In this document: positions 1 through 5,327 of the stretch, piece by piece | Layout: every line of letters starts with the position of its first letter | Numbering within the stretch: the first letter of the stretch is position 1 | Assembly: GCA_946498265.1 (NCBI GenBank) | Contig: CAMMNR010000011.1 | Coordinates: forward strand, 1 to 20,336 | Reading direction: 5' to 3' | Length of the DNA stretch: 20,336 bases | From: an uncultured Clostridium sp. | Lineage (GTDB): Bacteria; Bacillota; Clostridia; TANB77; CAG-508 | Notes under the pieces: generated by a model | Databases searched by the model: none | Told to the model about the DNA's origin: nothing | What the model saw: the letters and a program-made list of their open reading frames with translations, nothing else | Translations under genes and position numbers: made by a program

Positions 1-899
1 CAATCTATTGTTCCTTCTTTTAATCCTTCAATTATTGCTTGTCTATCTTTTTCTTCTCTTAATGGTGGATTCATTTTTGCATTTGTTCCTGATTTTAAAA
101 CTTCGTCAACTGTAAATGTAAAATAATGTGGACAAGTTTCACATGTTATTTTTACTCCACGTTTTTTAGCATCTCTTACCATGTTTTTAGTTGTTTTTGT
201 ACTTATGTGACATATATGTCCTCTTACATTATTTGTTTCTGAAATTACAATTTCTCTTGCAGCCATTATTTCTTCCGCTTCTGGTAAAACTCCTTCTACT
301 CCTAATTGTTCTGCTACTTTTCCAGCATTTATTGCACCTTGTGAAACTGATTTTTCTTCACAATGTGATGCTACAAATGTTCCTAGTTTATCTGCTTCTA
401 TCATTGCTTGTCTCATCATTCTACTATTTACTACTGGCATTCCATCATCTGAAAATGCTATAGCTCCTGCTTTTTTCAATTCTTCAAAATTTACTAATTC
501 TTCTCCTTTTTCTCCTTTTGATACTGAAGCATATGGCAATATATTACATAAATTTACCCTTTTTGCTTCTTCTATTATTTTTTCCAAAATAATAGTGCTA
601 TCTGGGGTTGGTTTGGTATTTGGCATTGGACAAATTGTAGTAAAACCTCCTGCAACAGCACTTTTACTACCAGTTTCGATTGTTTCTTTATATTCAAAAC
701 CTGGTTCTCTTAAATGGCAATGAATATCAATCATTCCTGGCATAATATATAAATTAGTACAGTCAATTGTTTTGTCTGCTTCTTTTGTTATTTCAGAAGC
801 TATTTCTTTGATTTTTTCATTTTCTATTAAAATGTCTTTTTTCTCGAATGTGTTAGTTTTGTAATCTATTAATGTTCCATTTTTTAGTAAAGTTATCAT
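1..899 (-). CDS. pyrC: Dihydroorotase, class I (3' end beyond window)
   Basis: Catalyses cyclisation of N-carbamoyl-aspartate to dihydroorotate, third step of de novo pyrimidine synthesis in the cytoplasm. I translated the minus strand from ATG at 897-899 and it stays open to the window edge (about 299 codons; the family is ~420-430 aa, so roughly the C-terminal third is missing). Visible amidohydrolase landmarks in order are DIHCHLREPG (metal-binding HxH), MPNTKPTPD, FSDDGMP, SHCEE, HICHIST, CETCPHYFT and KMNPPLR, which are typical of the class I dihydroorotase rather than of hydantoinase. The start is set by GAGGAGG about 5-7 nt upstream. It diverges from an orotate phosphoribosyltransferase-like gene, which fits the pathway. 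No frameshift is seen in the visible part. Confidence 0.93.
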   Translation of the reverse strand, partial: MITLLKNGTLIDYKTNTFEKKDILIENEKIKEIASEITKEADKTIDCTNLYIMPGMIDIHCHLREPGFEYKETIETGSKSAVAGGFTTICPMPNTKPTPDSTIILEKIIEEAKRVNLCNILPYASVSKGEKGEELVNFEELKKAGAIAFSDDGMPVVNSRMMRQAMIEADKLGTFVASHCEEKSVSQGAINAGKVAEQLGVEGVLPEAEEIMAAREIVISETNNVRGHICHISTKTTKNMVRDAKKRGVKITCETCPHYFTFTVDEVLKSGTNAKMNPPLREEKDRQAIIEGLKEGTID

Positions 900-928
900 A
901 TATTTCCTCCTCATTTTTAATTTACCTT

Positions 929-957
929 ATATTATCATTTTTTGAGGAAAGTTGCAA
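929..957 (-). promoter_or_regulatory. Sigma-A promoter for pyrC
   Basis: On the minus strand TTGCAA (952-957) is followed by exactly 17 nt and TAATAT (929-934). This places the transcript start about 20-25 nt upstream of the GAGGAGG ribosome-binding site. The leader is too short for a pyrR-type attenuator. Confidence 0.7.
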
Positions 958-1001
958 TCTTTTTCTAGAAATTAAAATATTTTATCAAAATATTATTTTA
1001 A

Positions 1002-1030
1002 TTGACAAAATTCCCTTTTTAAATTAAAAT
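1002..1030 (+). promoter_or_regulatory. Sigma-A promoter for the OPRT-like gene
   Basis: TTGACA (1002-1007), 17-nt spacer, TAAAAT (1025-1030). The predicted start near 1037 leaves only ~16 nt of leader, almost all of it the GGAGGAG ribosome-binding site (1041-1047). The divergent pyrC promoter lies ~45 bp away. Confidence 0.8.
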
Positions 1031-1052
1031 ACTTATATAAGGAGGAGATGTT

Positions 1053-1928
1053 ATGTCTAATATCATGTCATATTTATTTCAAACAAATGCAATACGTTTT
1101 TGTGGAGAAAATAAGCCATTTTGGTATACCTCTGGAAAAATTGGACCATATTTCATAAATACGCATTTTATATACGGAAGTGAAAAAGAAGCTACAGAAT
1201 TACTAAGTTTTATTGATGAATGCTTATCAAACAAAGAATCTTTACCTAGAAAAGTTTTTCAAAAAGTATTAAAACAATATAAAACCAATGCTATATATAA
1301 AGATGTTATTGATACTATGAAAAAATACATTGAAAATAACATTAATGTAGATGAAATTGATTTTATATCTGGTGGAGAAAGAAGAGATTGGTTCTTTTCA
1401 AATATTCTTGCTTATCTTTTAGACAAGCCACATATTTCAATATATAAAGACCTTTCTGTAGTTGTTAGTGATAGTGATTTCTCTAAAAATACTATTAATA
1501 TTGATTTTAAAGGTAAAAAGGTTTTACATATTGCAGATTTAATAACTGTTGCTTCTAGCTATATTAGAGCTTGGATACCAGCAATTAAAAACTTGGGAGC
1601 TAATATTTGTTGGTCTTGTGTTGTTGTAGATAGAATGCAAGGTGGAAAAGATAAAATTGAAGCTGAAGGAATAAAGTCATTTTCTTTAGTAAATATTGAT
1701 GAAGGCTTATTTAAAAAAGCTTTTGATATGAATGTTATTAATAAATCGCAATTAGAAATGCTAAATAATTTTTTTGAAAATCCTGATAAAACAATGAGAG
1801 ACTTTTTACTTGAATATCCAGAATTTATTGAGAATTCTTTGAATTCTGATGAAAAAACTAAAAAAAGAGCTCAACTTTTGATAGATAATGATTTATATGG
1901 TTTACATGATTTCGCTAAGAAGAGTTAA
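1053..1928 (+). CDS. Orotate phosphoribosyltransferase-like protein
   Basis: A 291-aa PRTase-fold protein resembling OPRT (orotate + PRPP to OMP) but longer than the usual ~190-220 aa. Seen: an OPRT-type N-terminal substrate loop FWYTSGKIGPYF (~23-34), SGGERRDWFFS (~106-116) where OPRTs carry their glycine-rich substrate loop, a PRPP-motif position VLHIADLITVASSY (~157-170), and DRMQGGKDKIEAEGI (~193-207) matching the DRxEGGRExLExxGI region of OPRT. The PRPP motif is degenerate: the usual paired acidic residues (DDVxTxG) appear as A-D, and the glycine is lost. An insertion at ~55-100 and a ~70-aa C-terminal tail are extra. GGAGGAG sits 5 nt before ATG. Its position beside pyrC supports a pyrimidine role, but the altered motif leaves open a non-catalytic or regulatory PRTase homologue. 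Confidence 0.75.
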   Translation: MSNIMSYLFQTNAIRFCGENKPFWYTSGKIGPYFINTHFIYGSEKEATELLSFIDECLSNKESLPRKVFQKVLKQYKTNAIYKDVIDTMKKYIENNINVDEIDFISGGERRDWFFSNILAYLLDKPHISIYKDLSVVVSDSDFSKNTINIDFKGKKVLHIADLITVASSYIRAWIPAIKNLGANICWSCVVVDRMQGGKDKIEAEGIKSFSLVNIDEGLFKKAFDMNVINKSQLEMLNNFFENPDKTMRDFLLEYPEFIENSLNSDEKTKKRAQLLIDNDLYGLHDFAKKS

Positions 1929-1947
1929 TCTTCTTAGTGTTTTTTAT
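1913..1947 (+). terminator. Intrinsic terminator overlapping the stop codon
   Basis: CTAAGAAG (1915-1922), 7-nt loop, CTTCTTAG (1930-1937). The stem extends outward with a G-U and a C-G pair and is followed by GTTTTTTAT. The TAA stop (1926-1928) lies inside the loop. Confidence 0.85.
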
Positions 1948-1970
1948 ATGTTTAATTAAAAGTAAAAATT

Positions 1971-2016
1971 GGGACGAGATTTTAGGGATTTTAAGCCCCG
2001 TCCCTAAAATCCCTAA
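1971..2016. repeat. GGGGACG-family palindrome, short copy
   Basis: TTAGGGATTTTA (1982-1993) and TAAAATCCCTAA (2005-2016) form a perfect 12-bp stem. GGGACG (1971-1976) can also pair with CGTCCC (1999-2004), giving an alternative fold. The segment TCCCTAAAAT also occurs in the long palindrome near 4880. The element abuts the stop codon of the minus-strand PepSY gene (2017) and is followed on that strand by a T-rich stretch, so it may double as its terminator. Confidence 0.7.
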
Positions 2017-3180
2017 TTATTCTTGTTTCCATCTACCTCCAATAATTTCGCCTGTTGTTGCATCAACATAGTATTCTCTACCATATATCTCATTTATATT
2101 ATTAAGATTTTCTAAATTTTCTATGTCTACTTCATAATTTATTTTTATATTCCATACTTTCCTTAATATCTTTTCAGAAACATACTGATTATATAAAATA
2201 TTTCCTTTTCCATTTTCTGATTCCCTTACAAAACCATCTTCCTTACCTCCAGTTTCTTCTTGTTCATATATAAATGCATTCATTGGTCTTATTTCTAAAT
2301 CAGCTTCAATATTCTTTATTTCTAAACTTGAAATATCTGTATTTTTATTTTTTGCAATTTCTATTGCTTGTTCCTTACTTAAAGTTACTTCATCATTCTT
2401 AAATTCATATCCTTTATCATATTTAGCATATTTATAGATTTTTAATTCTCCTTCCAAACAATAAAGAGATATTTCTAATGTATCATAACTATTTGGTAAG
2501 TTGTCATAGATTTTGCTATATGTTATAGTCCAGTTTTCTTCTCTTACGTTTTGGTTAGAATATACTGGAATCTTTTCAATTTGTGTAATTTCATATCCTG
2601 TTTCTTCCTTCATAAATATCTGTGATTTTTCTCTAATTTCTTTTTTAATTTGTTCTTCAGTAGTACTATCAATATTATTAAATTTTTTCTCTAAATCTCT
2701 ATCTATAAAATATTCTAATCTTCCATTTTCTGCATTAAAATTAAACTCAATACCAGAAGTATAATTATTTGTAGTTTTTACTTCATAATAGGTATCATAT
2801 GTTTCTGCATAACTTCTTTTTAGATCCACATTATATATATCATCATCATATCCTAGTTCAATTAATAAATCTTTAGCTTTTTCAATTATTGTTTCTCTTG
2901 AAATAGCTTCGTTTTTTTCACTTTCTGATATATTTTCATCCTTCTTGTTTTCGTCAATTATCTGTTCTTCGCTTTCCACTTTAATAGGTTCTTTCCAAAT
3001 TTTATAAGTATAATTTACTGCATATGCAATACCTGAAACTACAATAATACTTAACACAAAACTAAATGTAATTTTTCTTATCTTTGCCATTTTTATTTTT
3101 TTATAATGTTCTTCTTCTATTAAATTTTGCATGGCAATATATGTTTTTAGCTTTTCATTTAAAATACTTTTCTTATTCAT
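2017..3180 (-). CDS. PepSY-type single-pass membrane protein, probable anti-sigma factor
   Basis: 387 aa. Seen: a basic cytoplasmic N-terminus of ~35 residues, one transmembrane helix (~37-56), then a Glu/Lys-rich linker and an extracytoplasmic part with two PepSY-like modules. The first is near 95-165 and the second ~270-387 (LSKEQAIEIAK then YYVDATTGEIIGG at the end, the hallmark of PepSY/YcdB repeats). Its ATG overlaps the stop of the upstream ECF sigma gene by 8 nt (ATGAATAA), so the two are translationally coupled. Inference: the short cytoplasmic tail holds the sigma factor and the outer PepSY domains sense an envelope signal. There is no zinc-binding HxxxCxxC motif, so it is not a ZAS anti-sigma. 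An accessory membrane lipoprotein-like role cannot be excluded. Confidence 0.72.
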   Translation of the reverse strand: MNKKSILNEKLKTYIAMQNLIEEEHYKKIKMAKIRKITFSFVLSIIVVSGIAYAVNYTYKIWKEPIKVESEEQIIDENKKDENISESEKNEAISRETIIEKAKDLLIELGYDDDIYNVDLKRSYAETYDTYYEVKTTNNYTSGIEFNFNAENGRLEYFIDRDLEKKFNNIDSTTEEQIKKEIREKSQIFMKEETGYEITQIEKIPVYSNQNVREENWTITYSKIYDNLPNSYDTLEISLYCLEGELKIYKYAKYDKGYEFKNDEVTLSKEQAIEIAKNKNTDISSLEIKNIEADLEIRPMNAFIYEQEETGGKEDGFVRESENGKGNILYNQYVSEKILRKVWNIKINYEVDIENLENLNNINEIYGREYYVDATTGEIIGGRWKQE

Positions 3181-3742
3181 AATATCCCCTTTCTTCTAAA
3201 CCTTTTTTTAATCTTCTTCTCGTCTTAAATAGTTTTGCTTTAATTTTAGGAATAGAAAAACCTAATTTTTTTGAAATTTCAGATAATTTTAAACCATTAT
3301 AATAATATAAGAAGAATATATCTTGATTTTCTCTTTTCATAGTTTTTAAAATATCATATAAAATATTTAATTTATCATTATTTATCGATATTGATTCTAA
3401 ATTAATTGTGTCTTCTAGTTCTAAATTTATATCATTTTCTATTTTATTCTTTCCTTTTTTTATATCTCTATATTTTTTTAGAATCAGATTCCTAGTAATT
3501 GCAGAGATATATGGAGAAATTTCCTTTTCTTTGTCTAATTTTTTTTGATTTTTCCATATTGCTATAAATACATCTAATTTTATTTCTTCTATATCTTCTT
3601 GGCAAATTTTTATTCCTGAATTCTTTATTATTATATAAACATAGTCTTCAAAATCCAATATTAATTTTTCTAAATTTAGAGTATTTCCTTCAAAATAATT
3701 TTTTATTTTATTATTTTTAGTTGATTTTTTAGAATTATCCAT
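3173..3742 (-). CDS. ECF-type RNA polymerase sigma factor
   Basis: 189 aa, normal size for the ECF family. Region 2 spans ~24-95 (DVFIAIWKNQKKLD and ISAITRNLILKKYRD, the core-binding/-10 part) and region 4 ~125-185 (LKTMKRENQDIFFLYYYNGL, then LSEISKKLGFSIPKIKAKLF, a helix-turn-helix for -35 recognition). The linker is short and acidic, as expected. AAAAGGGGA precedes ATG. I see no convincing sigma-A -35 upstream: TAATAT lies at 3772-3777 on the minus strand but without a partner. That would fit autoregulation by its own, unknown, promoter type. It is coupled to the PepSY membrane protein that follows. Confidence 0.85.
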   Translation of the reverse strand: MDNSKKSTKNNKIKNYFEGNTLNLEKLILDFEDYVYIIIKNSGIKICQEDIEEIKLDVFIAIWKNQKKLDKEKEISPYISAITRNLILKKYRDIKKGKNKIENDINLELEDTINLESISINNDKLNILYDILKTMKRENQDIFFLYYYNGLKLSEISKKLGFSIPKIKAKLFKTRRRLKKGLEERGYYE

Positions 3743-3801
3743 TTTCTTCCCCTTTTAACTTTTCTATTAATATATTACCATATTTTACGTTTTGGTTTTT
3801 C

Positions 3802-3830
3802 TTTACTTTTAAAACTTTATGTAATATAAT
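3802..3830 (+). promoter_or_regulatory. Promoter of the 34-aa membrane peptide gene
   Basis: TTTACT (3802-3807), 17-nt spacer, consensus TATAAT (3825-3830). Predicted start near 3837, 10 nt before the AAAGGAG ribosome-binding site. Confidence 0.75.
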
Positions 3831-3860
3831 ATAAATAATACATCTGAAAGGAGTGACAGC

Positions 3861-3965
3861 ATGAAAAAAATATTATTAGTAATAATATTTATATTATTAG
3901 TGTTGGGAGTTATAACATATTTTGATTCAACCCCGACATATGTTGAGTACTTTTCTCAACATTAA
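3861..3965 (+). CDS. 34-aa hydrophobic membrane peptide (unrecognised)
   Basis: Not a family I recognise. ATG at 3861 is preceded by AAAGGAG at 3847-3853 with 7-nt spacing. The peptide begins MKK, has a single hydrophobic helix of ~17 residues (about 4-20, mostly Ile, Leu and Val), and ends with a short polar aromatic tail (TYFDSTPTYVEYFSQH). A consensus promoter lies directly upstream and a hairpin with a T-rich tail directly downstream, so it is a complete stand-alone transcription unit of ~170 nt. It diverges from the ECF sigma factor across a 118-bp gap. Possible roles include a small membrane-protein regulator or a type I toxin-like peptide; no antisense RNA promoter was identified. Confidence 0.7.
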   Translation: MKKILLVIIFILLVLGVITYFDSTPTYVEYFSQH

Positions 3966-3983
3966 CTAATAATATTTGGTATG

Positions 3984-4018
3984 AGGAAGCAGGCTATTGG
4001 CTTCCTTTTATTTTTTAT
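3984..4018 (+). terminator. Terminator after the 34-aa peptide gene
   Basis: AGGAAGC (3984-3990), 9-nt loop, GCTTCCT (4000-4006), then TTTATTTTTTATT. Confidence 0.75.
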
Positions 4019-4112
4019 TCTTATTAATATTTTCACAAATAAAACCACTTACAAAAATAATTATTATATCTAATAAATAAAATAATTTTTTCTATTCTCT
4101 TTTTCGACATCT

Positions 4113-4141
4113 TTTTCAACATCTTTTTGTTATATTATAAT
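4113..4141 (+). promoter_or_regulatory. Promoter of the 63-aa protein gene
   Basis: Consensus TATAAT (4136-4141) with a weak -35 TTTTCA (4113-4118) at 17 bp. The near-direct repeats TCGACATCTTTTTC and TCAACATCTTTTTG (from 4103 and 4116) overlap the -35 and could be a binding site. Confidence 0.5.
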
Positions 4142-4189
4142 AGTTACTTATTTATATGCATTTTTATTTTACAGAGGAAGGTGATAACT

Positions 4190-4381
4190 TTGCCATTTTT
4201 TCATTACTTGACACAAAAAGTACGAGAAGCATCCCAAGATGAAATTTCATTGATTTTATCAACTGAAGATATTTCTCATCTCACTTCTAATGGTGTACCA
4301 TTAACAGAAATTGTTGGGAACGATGGTATTACTCGTTACAAAGTTAGTTCAAGTCTTTTGAAAGAAATTTTTTTATTGTAA
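4190..4381 (+). CDS. 63-aa hypothetical protein (TTG start)
   Basis: Unrecognised small, soluble-looking protein. I place the start at TTG 4190 because GAGGAAGG (4173-4180) sits ~9 nt upstream. The upstream in-frame ATG at 4127 overlaps the -10 box, and the GTG at 4181 touches the ribosome-binding site. The body reads as amphipathic helix (residues ~5-25) followed by a short hydrophobic/turn segment. There are no cysteines, membrane helix or motif that I know. It is flanked by its own promoter and a 10-bp-stem terminator. Arginine codons include CGA and CGT, unlike the AGA-dominated neighbours. Confidence 0.6.
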   Translation: MPFFHYLTQKVREASQDEISLILSTEDISHLTSNGVPLTEIVGNDGITRYKVSSSLLKEIFLL

Positions 4382-4396
4382 CTTATTAAATGCATT

Positions 4397-4430
4397 TAGA
4401 GGTTCTTTCTATAGAACCTCTATTTTTATG
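4397..4430 (+). terminator. Terminator after the 63-aa protein gene
   Basis: TAGAGGTTCT (4397-4406), 6-nt loop, AGAACCTCTA (4413-4422), then TTTTTATG. The 10-bp stem is perfect. Confidence 0.9.
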
Positions 4431-4449
4431 TTAAACTATTATTAAAATA

Positions 4450-4478
4450 TTGACTTTTATGTTAATTCGTAGTATCAT
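4450..4478 (+). promoter_or_regulatory. Promoter of the 97-aa protein gene
   Basis: TTGACT (4450-4455), 17-nt spacer, TATCAT (4473-4478). The leader to the AAGGAGG ribosome-binding site is ~30 nt. Confidence 0.7.
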
Positions 4479-4526
4479 AAAAAAGTAACAATTATAATTT
4501 TTAGTTTTTTCCAAGGAGGATTTAAA

Positions 4527-4820
4527 ATGAATGGAAATGACAAACTTCGGATTGTTCGGAGGGTAAAATTAAACAACTTTATTGAAAATTCAGGAATTGG
4601 ATATGGCAGAGATTTTCCAGAAGGAGAAAGTACTGTATTTGAGGGAACTTCTTTGGGCTGCCGAGAATACCTTGAAAATCTCCAAAAGTCTAGAAACTTT
4701 AAAGAAAAATATCTAGACGAATTTGGTAATGTTGTTGGTCTATATGACGATATTGAAATGATATGGCCAAAAGGAAAAATTGAAACTTTGACATATCAAA
4801 TTGTCAGAGCCAAAAACTAA
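4527..4820 (+). CDS. 97-aa hypothetical protein
   Basis: No family recognised. AAGGAGG is 7 nt before ATG. The protein is mixed-charge, with no signal peptide or membrane segment, one cysteine (~45) and a C-terminal half rich in aromatic and acidic residues (YDDIEMIWPKGK). Its codon use differs from the surrounding genes: CGG, CGA, AGG, GGC, CTC and GCC appear in 97 codons, whereas the neighbouring large genes use AGA and A/T-ending codons almost exclusively. That suggests more recent acquisition, for example from a phage or plasmid. It is monocistronic, with its own promoter and terminator. Confidence 0.65.
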   Translation: MNGNDKLRIVRRVKLNNFIENSGIGYGRDFPEGESTVFEGTSLGCREYLENLQKSRNFKEKYLDEFGNVVGLYDDIEMIWPKGKIETLTYQIVRAKN

Positions 4821-4825
4821 AAAAT

Positions 4826-4857
4826 GGGATAAGAATTTCTTATCCCTCTTTTTTTAT
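4826..4857 (+). terminator. Terminator after the 97-aa protein gene
   Basis: GGGATAAG (4826-4833) pairs with CTTATCCC (4839-4846), with one further A-T pair closing a 3-nt loop, followed by TCTTTTTTTT. Confidence 0.92.
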
Positions 4858-4860
4858 ATA

Positions 4861-5327
4861 GGGGACGTTCCTTAAATCCCTAAAATTCGGGATCATGGGG
4901 ACGGACCTCATTAAAATTTACCATTTTGGGGACGCGTCCAAAAAGGGAATTTTCAATTTATAATATTTCATAATTTTTTTATAAGAATTCTCATGATAAA
5001 AAGCAAAGGTATTATATATAAATTTTAGTAATTACGAATGTGAATGGAGGAATATTATAAATTCTTTAATTATCAAGTAGGAGAATCTCAAACTTGCTTT
5101 GAGAGGTGCCTGCTTGATAATTTTAGAATTTATTTATTCTGTAATGTTAACCGAGTAATTACTAAAATTTATATATAATACCTTTGCTTAATTAGTGTAA
5201 AAGGATTTAAAAGCTAAATATCAAATTGCTATAAAAAATTCCCTTTTCGGACGCGTCCCCAAAATGGTAAATTTTAATGAGGTCCGTCCCCATGATCCCG
5301 AATTTTAGGGATTTAAGGAACGTCCCC
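4861..5327. repeat. 467-bp nested palindrome of GGGGACG (REP-like) arms
   Basis: Outer arms 4861-4953 and 5235-5327 are inverted copies, 93 bp with one mismatch (4940/5248). Each arm carries three GGGGACGnnCC units (starting 4861, 4897 and 4928 on the left). Inside, 5001-5035 and 5155-5189 form a perfect 35-bp inverted repeat. Further in, AATTATCAAGTAGG (5068-5081) pairs with CCTGCTTGATAATT (5109-5122) with one G-U, and TCTCAAA (5086-5092) with TTTGAGA (5098-5104) around CTTGC. All levels share essentially one axis (~5095), so either strand could fold into a single giant hairpin. The spacer has no ORF of note. The right edge enters the uvrB coding sequence. GGAC-starting palindromes are known for REP elements mobilised by RAYT (Y1-type) transposases, but no transposase is present here. 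Confidence 0.9.

Noticed and set aside
191..463. Plus-strand 90-codon frame rich in leucine
   Set aside because: It is the antisense of pyrC, which shows clear amidohydrolase motifs on the minus strand.
4127..4189. An ATG at 4127 extending the 63-aa protein by 21 hydrophobic residues
   Set aside because: It lies before the TATAAT box and has no ribosome-binding site; TTG at 4190 has a well-placed GAGGAAGG.
4861..5327. CRISPR array or tandem repeat
   Set aside because: The repeats are inverted on a common axis, not regularly spaced direct repeats, and no cas gene is present.
4861..5327. Insertion sequence
   Set aside because: The spacer contains no transposase ORF and no flanking target duplication could be made out.
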